Below are positions 11,518-23,111 of a stretch of 64,000 nt of DNA, in pieces. The notes under the pieces were generated by a model that did no database searches, was not told the origin of the DNA, and worked only from the letters and a program-made list of their open reading frames with translations. Each line of letters starts with the position of its first letter. Within the stretch, counting starts at the first letter, position 1. The position numbers were made by a program, and so were the translations under genes. Origin of the DNA: Lantana camara (Eukaryota > Streptophyta > Magnoliopsida > Lamiales > Verbenaceae); contig CM074858.1 in NCBI GenBank assembly GCA_037501455.1, forward strand, positions 103,450,001 through 103,514,000, written 5' to 3'.

Positions 11518-11692
11518 ATGATCATCAAATTTGGGACCACCGAATGGCGTAACTTAGCGGTTCGGCGCTATGATAGCTTAATCAGAGATATCGAGTTTGA
11601 ATCCTTGGATAAGCATCGACTATTGATTGGGGGAGTTTTACGCCCTAAGTGATCCGTTTCGCCTCGACTTATGGAAGTGGGCTATAAAAAAA
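11518..11692 (+). mobile_element. Probable tRNA-derived SINE
   Basis: A box-like TGGCGTAACTTAGCGG (11545-11560) is followed 29 bases later by a B box-like GAGTTTGAATCC (11593-11604), the spacing of an RNA polymerase III promoter. The unit ends in an A-rich tail at 11684-11693. An imperfect direct repeat, ATCAACCAT (11511) and ATCAACATT (11693), may be the target duplication. It does not fold as an obvious functional tRNA. Confidence 0.5.
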
Positions 11693-11705
11693 ATCAACAT
11701 TATAA

Positions 11706-12010
11706 GGAAGATTCTACCTCAAATCCGACTTGGCTAAATCCAACCAATTAAAAGAGCAAATATATTACACTAGTTATTTGATTTGTCATTCTTCCTAAAT
11801 TTTCCATCAACCACACGGTAAGTGTAAAATATTCGCCCCCTCGTTATATCCAACCAATTAAAAGAGCAAGTGTATTATACTTATCATTTGATTTGTCACT
11901 CTCCCTAAATTTTTCACTAACCACACGACAAATATAAAATATTCACCCCTTGTTACATCGATCTCTTATTACAGCGATTTAACCGAATCAGACTCAAGGT
12001 AGAATTACCG
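11706..12010. mobile_element. Mutator-type MITE with 9-bp TSD and internal 110-bp tandem repeat
   Basis: Inverted ends near 11711-11740 and 11976-12005 match at 23 of 30 positions, all mismatches being transitions. The element is bracketed by the 9-bp direct repeat ACATTATAA (11697-11705 and 12011-12019). Inside, a 110-bp unit beginning TCCAACCAATTAAAAGAGCA is present twice (11739-11848 and 11849-about 11956). No coding sequence. Confidence 0.7.
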
Positions 12011-12352
12011 ACATTATAAACATCTTCCTCCCCTCTTCAATCTCAATGTGGCTCCTAAATTTTCCAAAAACATGGAGAACAAAACAGTACTTCAACAAAA
12101 ACCAAGTTAAATTGGTTATCTACTTACAATCGGACCACATTGATATTTTCACTAAACATTTGGGGCAAAAAGTGGAAGAAAGAAGAAGATTTTATGGGTT
12201 TGCCGATTGCCATTCGTATTTCTTCCAGGGCCAAAATGTGAATTTCTAAATCATCAAGGACTTGAGAATGAAAAAGATAGTATATGAAAATCATCGATAA
12301 GAATATCTGAATATACCTGTCTTCAGCCTCGTTACTCCAGCAATACAGCAGA

Positions 12353-15300
12353 ATGACATTCTCCATGCTCAGGAGTTCCACTTTTTCAATATTTGCGCCA
12401 AATGTTTCCAAATATTCGCCCAATCTCTCACAACCCTTTGTCCATTTCCCCAAATTGTGCAAAAGAAACGGTTTATTGCGCTGCCGTGCAGCGGCGAGGC
12501 AGCAAAAAGGTGGGGCGCCGCCGTCAACGAAGAAGAAAAAGAAGCCCAGTAGCAAGAATGGTAGCAATCATTTGATCGGAGATGATTTTGTGATTGAAAA
12601 GAGTGGTGGGGGCGCTGGGGTGGATGTGCTAGAGGAGCCACCGCCGGAGTCGTATGAGCCGCCGTATGCGGCGCTGCCTCTGCCGAAGCCACCGGCGGGG
12701 TTTGTGTTGGATGAGCAAGGAAAGGTTCTTATGGCTTCTGACAGACGGCTTGCGACTATTGTGAGTTTTTACTGATTATTGTTGTGTTTTGTACTTATTT
12801 GAGTTAAATTAGTGCGAAGTGTGTAGTGTTTGTTTGTGGTCCTGGATATGTTCGATGAAATGCGGATGAAGTATTGAATGGTTTTATTTGAAATTTGAAG
12901 TTGATATCTTTCCTGTTTCTAAGAACTGGGATTGAAGAAGTTGTTCCATTTTATGACAAATTAACCAAATTCTTGAAGTTAAGGGTTTCCACCTAAGAAC
13001 CTCCTCTTTTTAACTTGAAAGTTTCTGAAGCTCTGTAAACAGTGATTGATGCGTATGCTTTGCCTCTATTGCAGCAAGTATTCCAATATAAATGTTTCAA
13101 CTGTTTGTGGGGTAAACTAATCTTTGATTCTAGTACTTCAATTCTCAAAATGTAACTGCATCAGTTCCTGTATTGTCAGTTTTAGTTTGATTTCTGTCTC
13201 AATTTTCGGTTGCTTTCTGTGGGGGATACACAATGAGCATAAACCTTTGGCATTTGCCTGTTGTTGCTTCCTTAAGCAATTGGCTTTAACTGTCTGCTTA
13301 ATAAAGATGTTGTGATGCCTTCGTAGAAGGTGTTACTGAAAAATTATGATTAGAAGAAGGTGTTTTTGGGAGAAGGTAAAGTAGAAGCTGAATTGTAAAC
13401 AGTTGGAGCAATTCACGTTGACGGGGTTTGGAGAAGAACGTGCATAGGCACTTTTAAATAATATGGAAAAGAGAACCCAGAAGCTTACAAAGGGACCCTC
13501 CGAAAGGTTCTTCTAGCTTATTTTAGGTTAGTTTAAGCTGAAGCAGCAAAGCAAAACACTCCTTTTATGCTCTTTTAGCTAAATGCAAAAAATCACTTAT
13601 TTTAGAGTTTACAATGTAAAAATGCAGAATTCAAAAGAACACTTCGATTTTTGAGAATTCGCCTAATCATTCATTTGATTAGTAAGTATAGGCTTGAAAG
13701 TATTATTGTTTCCTCTAACAATTGCTACAAATTAGTTGGAATATATTGCTCAAAATATTTGATGAATATGTTTCCTCTGTGGTGTTTAATATCTAAGAAC
13801 TTGTTGGCAGGTTGATTCTTCCAATAATACCCCTTTGGAATGCGTTATACGGAGAGTATTTAGAAACTCACGTGGACAGGAATGTATGCTACTTTGTCCA
13901 GTTGATACGTAAGATGCATTTGAAGAGTTTTTGACAGATATGTTTTCTCCGGTAAATAATTAAAAAAGAGAAGAAAATTGATAAATACAATTCTTTGCAG
14001 GCCTATTCACGTTATGAAGAGTGTTAATGTTGAAGGATGGACTGCTGTAGGTTCTTTTCCCTCTAGCTCCCTGAGATTCATTGTTATTAATTTAAACACA
14101 TACCTCGGTATTCATTTTCTTGGGCATTATTTCGTGTATGTTCAAAATATATTATTTCTTGAATTAAAATCCTATAAAATTGTTTAAGAAAAAGTTGGGC
14201 ACATTTGTTTTGGCTTATCATTCTTTTTGTTTTGGCTCATCATCAATTAAATCCTTTATCTTATGTGCTTTATAGGTTAATGATGATGAAGTTGATGGCC
14301 TCCTTCCTACTGTAGCATATACACTTGCCAAAATACATATGCATTTTATAGACAGTGGGTATGACATCACATAACTTTCAAGCGTAATTACTGCTCATAT
14401 TTTTGGGAAAATTTCAGTGTTTATCCCTAAAGTATCTCTTTTCAGTTTTGGTCTCAATTTGACGGAAATTCACTCTTGGGAAATGAGACTGGACTCGGAA
14501 AAGGGTACTTTATGGGGACGATAACTGCGATTTCCCCAAAAATTTCACTTGTCAGTATGACAGATTCATAACAATTGACGTACTGTTTTCATATCACATT
14601 CAGTGTGGTGTAACTCATTTCTCTGCTATCATCAGGTTTTGCTATACAGCACGAGGCAGTTTTTGCTACACTGAGGAAGACATATTTGAAATTCATATGG
14701 GTAAACTTTGTCTTGGTTTTTAAAGCTTAAAGCTTCGTTTTTTCACCTCAAAACTATTGACTTATCCCTTTAATACTATTGAAAGATATTTCAGTTGAAC
14801 CCAAATTCTTTGTGACAAATCCATATGTTGAAATTTCTTGTTTTTGGCAGATACTGGTGAAATTGTAGAAGGCGTGCCCACTGAAGGCATTGAGATTGCA
14901 TGCTTCCATATGGTATTGGCGTTAATTATGTTACATTGACTAGATTTAACATAACATAATCTAAATTATTCCAGATTGTTTTTTTGAAATCCCATTTATC
15001 TTCTTTATGCAGGATGGTTCCCACTATATGATTTATACACCTTCAGACCCTCTTCTGTTTGTTGCCGTGAAGGTATGTGTAGCAATTTTGTGTCTGTGCA
15101 TGTAATTCGATCATCTTATGTTGTATTATATCTGAAATTCTTTCTTTTGTAAATTTGATCCATAAGTACGATGCTGTCCATGCAAAAATAACTCTCCTCT
15201 CTTTTTGCAGGATAAAAATGGTGTATTACGAATAGCTGATGATGTAAGCACCTTTAAATTGTGTATTACGTGCACTTTCTTTTAGTTCTTTATCGTTGGG

Positions 15301-15819
15301 TGTTGTGCACATAAAATTTAATCAGGCAAGTAGCACTTAAATTCAGAATTTCGGGTAAATTTTTTATTATCCTTTCATGTAAAAAACTTATGCGAGAAGG
15401 CCCCGGTTTAAATAGACAAGCATGTAGTTTAGTGGTAAGCATGTGCACCTGTGAGGTCACAGGTTTGAATCTCATTGGGGGTAGTTGGGAACCAGCAATG
15501 ATCCTCTTAAAAAAGAAACGGCCCCGGTTCGATTTTTACTCGACAATTTTTACAAGTTCCCTTTGATTTGCATTTTATCTTCTCTCGTCTCTAAATTTTT
15601 CCTCATATCAGTTAAATGATATTTCACTCTGATAAAACAGGAACTCATGGACGATCCTACTATAATTAGCGCCATAGATGAGGAGACTGAATTCAATGCC
15701 TTAGTGGTATGTATAATTACTTGTTATGAAACTTAATAGCGCACTATTTTTGCTCACACCCATCTCAATATGTGCAGGAAGAAGAGGCTGCTCTGCTCGA
15801 CTCGTTACTCGGAAGGTGA
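12353..15819 (+). CDS. Predicted plastid DUF3727-type protein, ten exons (possible PSA3 orthologue)
   Basis: Ten exons join in frame: 12353-12760, 13811-13908, 14001-14046, 14276-14358, 14636-14700, 14851-14912, 15013-15072, 15211-15243, 15641-15706 and 15778-15819 (TGA). They give 320 residues, and every intron is GT-AG. The first exon encodes a Ser/Arg-rich, acid-poor N-terminus like a chloroplast transit peptide, then a lysine-rich and a proline-rich linker. The core reads PLECVIRRVFRNSRGQECML, then GWTAVNDDEVDGLLPTVAYT, then a cysteine-containing block FCYTARGSFCYTEEDI, then HYMIYTPSDPLLFVAVKD, ending with an acidic C-terminus. This resembles the plant and cyanobacterial DUF3727 family. 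From memory I link it to Arabidopsis PSA3, a photosystem I assembly factor, but that assignment is inference. Intron 4 holds a MITE-like inverted repeat and intron 8 a SINE. The start could also be the Met four codons downstream. Confidence 0.8.
14401..14541. mobile_element. Small MITE-like inverted repeat in intron 4
   Basis: The left end TTTTGGGAAAATTTCAGTGT pairs, with mismatches, with the reverse complement of the right end (ATAACTGCGATTTCCCCAAA). Both arms continue into TATCCCTAAAGTA and TACTTTATGGGGA. This is a short foldback element inside an intron of the DUF3727-type gene. No clear target duplication was found. Confidence 0.5.
15409..15519 (+). mobile_element. SINE in intron 8, with 10-bp TSD
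   Basis: A 111-bp unit carries an A box-like TAGTTTAGTGGTAAGC (15425-15440) and a B box-like GGTTTGAATCTC (15462-15473), and ends in an A-rich tail. It is flanked on both sides by the 10-bp direct repeat GGCCCCGGTT (15399-15408 and 15520-15529). This is strong evidence of target-primed insertion of a tRNA-derived SINE. It lies in sense orientation within intron 8 of the DUF3727-type gene, away from the splice sites. Confidence 0.8.
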
Positions 15820-16129
15820 TTCGTTGAATACATTATAAACCTTAGGAACCAGTTCACAAATGTTTCTTCATTATATTTGTAGCTAGGTCATACAATTAAG
15901 CATTGTATATATTATGCTTTGTGAAAGTGCCATCTTTAGTCGACCCTTTTTCCTTGAGCAAAAGAACAATGGGAAAAATTACATTTCTGTTTAAAGATTG
16001 GGTTACAAATGAGGGATACCGACTACCTAGGACCCAAGAGGTGCTGTGAGGATATGTAGCAAGGTGAATTATGTGTTATATTAATAGAGCTCATTTCTTG
16101 GCTGTGCAAAACTACTCATTTTGCTCATT
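15820..16129. other. 3' flank of the DUF3727-type gene
   Basis: Likely 3' untranslated region and spacer. ATTATATTTGTAGC- and TGTATATATTATG-like AT runs could serve as poly(A) signals, but no single site can be chosen. Confidence 0.4.
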
Positions 16130-17450
16130 GTTCTCAACAAGTGCTTTCAAGCCCTAAAACCTTAGAAAGTTGAGCGACTCGATTCTTGGTTTGTCCAATG
16201 GCATCCCGCCCTCCAGCATCCTAACCATTTAGACATTGAAGGCCTTAAGTTTGGTTCTCGATTGATGCAACAGAAAGCCACTCGGACGAGTTTCTCCACC
16301 TTGTTTCTCAACACTCATCTCTTCAATCTTGGATCCACAGGCTCTGGATACTGTTTTTCGCCATTCATTTGCAATGTGCATGAAGGGAAATTAACCATCA
16401 GGTTGTCTTCTGATGAATTTGATGAGTTTCTTGACCTGTTACATTGGTTTCTCCTTGGATAAATAGGTTTCTCCGTCCACTTATGAATGGGGGTACTTAA
16501 CACCGGAGTGGTTGACAAACACAGCAATTTCAGACAAGACAAATGTGTACAGTTATGACATGGTAATACTAATAGTTGCGAAGAAGCCGGATTGCTCTCT
16601 AGTGAGCAGCTTTGAGAACCCAAATCACAGACTTTGACTTGCCATTGTCGAGGAGGATGTTTATCGCTTGACATCGCAGTGGATGATCTTATGCTCATAT
16701 CCTGTGTAAGTATGCTAACCCTCTTGCTGTGCTATCTGTATCTTTCTTTCTTTCTTTCGCAAAATTGGTGAACAACCGGAAAGGGCTCCATCCAACAAAC
16801 CTTGTTTCATGTACTCGTAGATTAGAAACCTTTGCCCTTTATTACACAAAAACCCTTTAGCTTAATGAGATTAATGCCGTGAATTTTCCCAATAGTAGCA
16901 ATCTAAGTTAGGACTTAGGAACTACTCCTCTTCCCCTCGACTCCTAAGCAGTCGAACTTATTGACTGGTACCTCAGTTTGTTTGGCAGGATTAATCCTTT
17001 ATATACAGTTCCAAATCCATCTGATCCTGTTTTAGTCTTGAAACCTTCAGTTGCCACCTCAAGCTCCTGGTATTCAAACTCTCTAGGCAACCAAGAACAT
17101 CATCAAATAATACATCTCTGCAAATGAAAATTTTCTGCAAACTGGTCTCAATTTTTTCGCTTTTTTCTCCAACCTTTGCTTGGTTCTCCTCCCTAACCAG
17201 AATAGAGCCGTAAAACAAGGCAATCACCATAACCCCAAATGATAATGCGAAAACTGTCCTCTTTGAACCATTTTGCTTGTCTACCGTTTTGATGACCCTA
17301 ATTGATCCGTATTCCTAGTTGAGTTCGACTTGACCAGCATAGAACTCAAGTAGTCGTTTATCATATAACATGAACCTGAGGTCTTGGCTGTGGAAGACGA
17401 CCAAATAATAACAGTTCATCGAACAAAGATGCTGACCAATGATTCAAACT
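16130..17450 (-). pseudogene. G-type lectin receptor kinase pseudogene (kinase and juxtamembrane part)
   Basis: On the minus strand this stretch follows the neighbouring intact receptor kinase (18894-21515) block by block in the same order. It covers the C-terminal LNFLRF-equivalent region, kinase subdomains around the catalytic loop (HCDVK-equivalent near 16660-16690), the MYEY-like segment near 16810-16840, the glycine-loop region near 17000-17040, and a PAN-domain cysteine stretch near 17390-17440. The frame is broken many times by small indels and stops; the longest surviving open frames are 127 and 79 codons. The lectin and EGF-like parts are not recognisable upstream. It is a decayed, truncated tandem duplicate. 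A functional product is very unlikely. Confidence 0.8.
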
Positions 17451-18893
17451 AGTGCATCACTGATCGACCCATGTCATGCATCACGGATAGACTAGTGCGT
17501 TACTGAAACGATTCAAATCATTGCCCAAATTGAAGATAATTTGTCACACTAATTGATGAAGAAGAGACATTACAAGGACCGGCAAAGTTATGGAACTATC
17601 CTGGGAATACAACTACCAGTATCGGCATCAGTGTTATTAAAAGTTGACCAACATCGGAACAAGCTCCAAGCGAACCCACAAATATGTCGAACTCGACAAC
17701 CATCATATTAGACCCCTCATTTCTTGCATTAACGACGCTCCACAACCAGTTCGGATCGATTTCGCGATTCGATAGCCGAGAGATTTGGCCGGAACATGAC
17801 TAGAACCAGACAACTGGATGCCGTATCCATTTTATTTTTGAAAAAGGGGAGCAATTCCAGTTGCCTTATTTTATTCTGTATTTTTTATTTATATGTATAT
17901 TTCGTATGACATCTGTATTGACTATTGTGTATCTAAATTATATTTTAGGTGTCATATTGGCTTAGGGATCTAAGATTTGAAATGACTTGGAACTATGACT
18001 CATGGATAATTTTAAAAATATTATTTTATCGTATTGTATAGTGTCGAATATTAGTATTGGACACTGTATCCGATACTTTTCAAGTGGAAAATTCAAGAAA
18101 AAATTTGTATTATTATATCTATATCGTTTCATATTCATATTCATGCATCATAGCTGAGGAAGTATAATTTTCCAAATGATGTCAACACTAATAAGATCAT
18201 AATGATGAGGAGATCAGTTTAAAATGGTTGATGACATCTTTGATCAGCAATCATCCAACCTATTGAAAAGTCTTGTCATAAATTATGTTATATATGAAAA
18301 GAGAGATTCATGTAATAATTACTCTTACATCTCTACACTAATTTGTATTGTCATTTAAAATAAAATTTAACAATTGGAATATCTTTTCCCTCTAATATTT
18401 CCTATTTTCCACGTTTGTTTACTCTTCATTATTTACTCTCCTCTTTCCCAATCTTCACCCTGAATGGTTTTATATTATTTCTTTTGATATGCAAATTATT
18501 TTATGTTCAGTTACGTTTATAGATTACACCATATTCTTATCTTGTATTGAATATATCATATTACCTCCCACCAAGAACTAAGAAGCGACGATTTAAAATT
18601 ATAGCAGTTTAATCAGAGCTCTAAGTACCAACTCTGAATTTCTAATGATACAATTGTGAGTTAGGAATGTTTTACATTTTACGAGTTCGACCTTGTTCGA
18701 ATGCGGAATAAGCACGTTTATACAACATATAATCAATTTGTACACCAAAATTTGAAATAAAATGAGGAAAAAGAATAACTAATATCCTAAAAGATAGAAC
18801 TCTAGAAATCATCTGTATGATCCATGAATAAGAACACTCAACCAAAACTCAACAAGATTATACACAAGTTTAACTTAATTCAAATGAATACTA
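17451..18893. other. Spacer between receptor-kinase pseudogene and intact gene
   Basis: The first 400 bases may contain further degraded pieces of the duplicated receptor gene, but I cannot align them confidently. One dispersed repeat copy lies at about 18000-18155. The rest is AT-rich and shows no gene. The 3' untranslated region of the intact receptor kinase should occupy the right end. Confidence 0.4.
18000..18155 (-). repeat. Dispersed 'tacgacacg' repeat, copy 4
   Basis: Minus-strand copy. It reads, in reverse complement, from ATGATGCATGAATATGAATA through CGGATACAGTGTCC to AAAATAATATTTTTAAAA. Diverged but the same order of blocks as the other copies. Confidence 0.45.
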
Positions 18894-21515
18894 TCATCTA
18901 GGACCCGAGACATCTTGTGAGGACATATAGGAGAAAGAATTGTATGAGCTACTAGTGTTAGTCCCACTCTGTTGCTGCCTGTACACCATCGCCACCTCCT
19001 CGTCTCCCTCACTCGGCTCTCCCAAAGTCGATGCTTCCGTAAACCTCCGGCCGTAAAACCTCAGAAAATTCAACGAGTCGATCTTCGGCTCGCCTAAGGC
19101 CACTCCCCCTTCCAACATCCCCACGACATTCGTCATGGTCGGCCTCAGATTAGGCTCTTCGTGAACGCAACACAAGGCGATCTTCACGAGCTTCTCCACA
19201 TCCTCACCCCTAACCCGACCCCCCAACCTCGGATCCACAAGATCCATATACCTCCCCTCCTCATGCTTTTCCAATGCCAACAATGGGAAGTAAACGGGTC
19301 GGGGCCCGTTTTCTTCCGAAAGTTGGCCCGTGCTCGGATTGCCACCCGTTCCTGTGCTATTGTGGGAAGAGTTTTTCCTACCCCTAATGATTTCTAGCAA
19401 CACCATTCCGTAGCTATAAACATCCGTCCTGTCTGAAATGGCAGAGCTAGTCAACCACTCGGGGGCCAGGTAGCCCCTGGTCCCTCTCAGGGTTGTAAAG
19501 AGGCAAGATTCCTCCGTGTTTAGCAATTTCGAAAGACCGAAATCAGATATTTTCACTTGGGATTTTTCGTGCAAGAGGATATTCTCGGGCTTTACGTCAC
19601 AATGGATGATCTTATGGTCGCATCCCGAATGTAGGTACGCTAGCCCACGAGCCGTCCCAAGGGCAATTTCATACCTTTCCTTCCAATCCAAAACGGTTTT
19701 CCCCCCAAAAAGGGTCCGATCCAACGATCCACGGTTCATGTACTCGTAGACTAAGAACTTTTGCCCTCTATGAGAGCAAAAGCCTTTCAGTCTAACTAAA
19801 TTGATATGATGAATGTTGCCAATAACCGCAATTTCAGTTAGAAACTCCCTAGTTCCCCGAGATCCCAAGCAAGTGATCTTCTTGACTGCAATGTCGGACC
19901 CATTTTCAAGTTTCCCTTTGTAAACTGTTCCAAAACCGCCAGATCCAATCCGGTCCACGAACCCTCCGGTCGCCTTATCGAGCTCTTGATAATCGAACTT
20001 CACAGGCAAACCAGGGATTGAGATGAAATTATCCATGCCGTCTTCTACGGATGAAGAAGAATTATCACGGGCCAACTTGGGATTCTCATACTTTTTCCAC
20101 TTTGTCCTCCTCCTTCTTAACCAAATCAGGGTTCCCACGAGAGCTACGATAATAACCCCTGATGAAGGCAACAGAACTGCAGCTAAAACAGGGAGCTTTG
20201 ATTTACTACTATCATTCAAGAATCCATTTGAGCTCCTCACAGCTATAGTTTTCACATATCCCAAACGAGCAGAAGGGCCCGAGTTCACTAGCATAGAACC
20301 CAAATAATTCTTGATCATATAACAAGATCCAGAATTCGAGCTGTAGAAAACTCCCAAACAAGAACAGTTCTTGGAACAGAGATTCTGACAGGATGTCAGG
20401 TTCACATCATTTGCAACGGGGTCAGTGAAATCATTGGAGAAGTAATCCAGATCATTCCTCAAACTCAAATAGTTGACTGAATTCTCACTGTAATTGCAAT
20501 AACCTGATGGGAGAGACAGAGAATGATCCGTCGGAACACAATCACCGCGCTTCGGGTCGGAGTAAAACGACGGAGCACACTGGCAAGAACCGCCGTTGGT
20601 GCAGACGCCGAGCTGCCGACAAATAAACGGTATCCGGCACGTGTCGTCCGGTCCGGCGAACTCCTGCTCCGGGTCGCCATTCGAATTGAATCTTGAAATA
20701 CTGAAAACCCCTTTGTGATCAAGTTTCAAGATTTTGAAATCCGAGGCTGAAACTGTATCATCATCGTCGGAATTGTGCAAGATGAGCCGTACCACCACAG
20801 CTCCGCCGCTTTGACCCATCAAATACACGCCGGTGAAGTTCATCACCATGTAATCCACCGGAAAATTCGTGTCCCTGTAAGAATTCTTGTCCATCGATAG
20901 TTTCCAGTAATCCATCGAATTCCACTGCAGCACGGCGTCGCTGTCATCAACGATCAGTCTATAGTTCCCTGCAGACAGGTCTTCATCATCTGCAGAAGAA
21001 ACCAAAAATTTCCCGGCAGGTAACTTCTGGCCCATCACGAGAACATCTGTCGGGTAATCAAAACTCTCCCACAAAGAATCGTTCTTGAAATCAAGTAAGA
21101 CTAGGTTTCCCGATTCACGGAGACGCATAGAAGAAATTCCGGCGAGGTTTTCCGGCGTTGACCAAATGGGCTGCCCTGAATCATTGTAAAGTGTCAACCC
21201 ACCGCCGGTTAGCCGGAGCTGAGAAGACTGGGAGATGGGTTCGTTCCGATTCGCCGACCAAACGATAGTATTAGTCGAAACGTGAACTATCACGAAGTAA
21301 AACGACGTTGCCTCGGGCCTGGAGTTTGCTATCCGGGCCTGGAAATTGTTGTTCTTGGAAGATAAGAAGGCGCCGGAGTTGTCGACGAAGTTGAGATAAG
21401 AGGCGGTGAAGTTGGGTTTGACGGAGTCGACGGTGAGGGGGGCGGAGAGGGTGAGGCAGGGGAGGAGGACGGCGGCGAAGAGGAGGAGGAAGGCGGCGGA
21501 GGTGGAAGTGCCCAT
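18894..21515 (-). CDS. G-type lectin S-receptor-like Ser/Thr kinase (At5g35370-like), intronless
   Basis: A single 873-codon exon. Signal peptide at residues 1-24; bulb-lectin domain about 35-160 with the VWSANR motif near 85-90; cysteine-rich EGF-like segment about 293-326; PAN-like domain about 340-425 with paired cysteines; one transmembrane helix about 441-465 followed by RRRR stop-transfer. The kinase domain spans about 522-803. It has the glycine loop GSGGFG (524-529), catalytic Lys545, HCDVKPEN (638-645) with Cys in place of Arg before the catalytic Asp640, DFG (658-660), and GTRGYLAPEW as activation segment. The missing Arg makes it a non-RD kinase, the class often tied to innate immune receptors. 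The layout matches Arabidopsis At5g35370. It acts at the plasma membrane; the ligand is unknown. A decayed duplicate lies 1.4 kb downstream. Confidence 0.95.
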   Translation of the reverse strand: MGTSTSAAFLLLFAAVLLPCLTLSAPLTVDSVKPNFTASYLNFVDNSGAFLSSKNNNFQARIANSRPEATSFYFVIVHVSTNTIVWSANRNEPISQSSQLRLTGGGLTLYNDSGQPIWSTPENLAGISSMRLRESGNLVLLDFKNDSLWESFDYPTDVLVMGQKLPAGKFLVSSADDEDLSAGNYRLIVDDSDAVLQWNSMDYWKLSMDKNSYRDTNFPVDYMVMNFTGVYLMGQSGGAVVVRLILHNSDDDDTVSASDFKILKLDHKGVFSISRFNSNGDPEQEFAGPDDTCRIPFICRQLGVCTNGGSCQCAPSFYSDPKRGDCVPTDHSLSLPSGYCNYSENSVNYLSLRNDLDYFSNDFTDPVANDVNLTSCQNLCSKNCSCLGVFYSSNSGSCYMIKNYLGSMLVNSGPSARLGYVKTIAVRSSNGFLNDSSKSKLPVLAAVLLPSSGVIIVALVGTLIWLRRRRTKWKKYENPKLARDNSSSSVEDGMDNFISIPGLPVKFDYQELDKATGGFVDRIGSGGFGTVYKGKLENGSDIAVKKITCLGSRGTREFLTEIAVIGNIHHINLVRLKGFCSHRGQKFLVYEYMNRGSLDRTLFGGKTVLDWKERYEIALGTARGLAYLHSGCDHKIIHCDVKPENILLHEKSQVKISDFGLSKLLNTEESCLFTTLRGTRGYLAPEWLTSSAISDRTDVYSYGMVLLEIIRGRKNSSHNSTGTGGNPSTGQLSEENGPRPVYFPLLALEKHEEGRYMDLVDPRLGGRVRGEDVEKLVKIALCCVHEEPNLRPTMTNVVGMLEGGVALGEPKIDSLNFLRFYGRRFTEASTLGEPSEGDEEVAMVYRQQQSGTNTSSSYNSFSYMSSQDVSGPR

Positions 21516-23106
21516 GCAGGCGCGGCGGAGGTGGGGGGAGGAGGATTTTGGTTGTGGTGTTGGGAAATGGATATAATTTGATTTCTTGGAATGGATAGTT
21601 TTTGTGCATCATTATTGGGGTTTGATTGGTTGGTTTGATGGGGATGGGTTGGAGTTACATTTTAGCTGCAAAAGGAAAGAAAATATTGTGATGGGGACTT
21701 GTGTTTCTTTCTTTTCTCATCGTTGACTAAATGTTTATATGTATGTGTCATATGTTGTATAATTTGGTTATGTTTGGTTTAAGGGGATGGGATAAGTTTG
21801 TTTATATGAATTGATCAAATGCTCACTTATGTGTTTTACTATTTGTAATGGTACTAATGGCGTTTTCGAACTCGAGATGTTGTTAAGGTGAATTCAAACT
21901 CTTATTCACTTGAATCATCTGTTCGTGGATAGTTTTACTCTAAATAAAAGTAAAAAAATAGTGATCAAAGTGTTTAAATAAAACAAAATATCAAGAATGA
22001 TATTTTCTAAATTAGAATTTGGCCCACATAAACGTTTTTCTAGATCTAAAATAAATTAGCTTTAAATTACCTATTTCATGGACCTAATGGGGTTCAATTA
22101 TCTGTACGAGTAAGACCTAAACCTATTACCATGCATATTCCTTGTTTTCCGCTTGTTCCCAATTTATAAAAGTTTCACCGTTTGTTTGTTGTCGCCGATA
22201 AAACCTACACAAATGATGGATATTTCAAGTTGAGTATACCCGATAAAAGTTATGGATCAAATTGATTTCGAAACAAATACCCAATACCCTAATTAATAAT
22301 ATTTCAATTACCCAAAATCCGAAACCCTAATGCCGAGTACATTCCCATGGTTACTTCATGAAGCAAGTGGGAGATTTTAAAGAAAGGAAATTATGAATTA
22401 TGATGATGTAAGATAGGATTGGCCAATTAATGTCATCATCCCAAGTGGGAGAACTCCATAGGGGTTGGAAGATGGAAGTTGTGGCCGCCGGCCACTAATT
22501 AAATTTAATTAAATTAGAGTGGGAATTAATACAGGTAATTACACATTAGTCAATGGAGAGAGAGAGAAAATTAGTTATTTAGTTGATGAAGAACATGAAT
22601 ATGAATGTTGTCACCAATCATAGAGTCAACGAAGCCAGCAATGAATGTTGGCCTTCGCCGACCATAGATCCATATGAATTTCGTGTGTCCCATCCCATAT
22701 TTGACCCATTTTACGTGTTCTCCTTTGATCTATGGTTTAGGAATATATATATATATATATATATGAGATCCAATATAGATACGAAGATATAGACACGATA
22801 TGATATAATAAGGCGATATGAATTTTATTCGGAAGTTTAAATATAAAAAATATTTGATATAAAGTGTTTGATACAAATATTTAACACGAAACAATATATA
22901 AAATAATATTTTTAAAAATTTTCGTACATTAAAATCCAAAATGTATATATTATTTTATTTTATTTTAATTTATGATCTAATTTATTTTTATTTTGTAAAT
23001 CTAATGGGTACCTTTAGAAAATGATATTTCTTTCTGAAAAAATTAATTTGTGATTTTTTCAAATATTAATTTTCCGACGGTTCCCAAGTTCTCGAATGCC
23101 ACTAAA
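21516..23106. other. Upstream region of the receptor kinase, no other gene seen
   Basis: Holds the promoter and 5' untranslated region of the receptor kinase. A dispersed repeat copy and a short TA microsatellite (22742-22764) lie near the right end. The short open frames here are not supported. Confidence 0.45.
22765..22940 (+). repeat. Dispersed 'tacgacacg' repeat, copy 5
   Basis: Strongly AT-drifted copy: GATACGAAGATATAGACACG at the start, AAGTGTTTGATACAAATATT in the middle, and AAAATAATATTTTTAAAA at the end. Confidence 0.4.
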
Positions 23107-23111
23107 ATGGT

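Noticed and set aside
12124..12692. Antisense frames of 147 and 107 codons opposite exon 1 of the DUF3727-type gene
   Set aside because: They are shadows of the GC-rich coding exon. The plus strand has a ten-exon structure that joins in frame.
15415..15475. Possible tRNA gene from A-box and B-box motifs
   Set aside because: No acceptor stem or anticodon arm can be formed, and a 10-bp target duplication shows it is a SINE.
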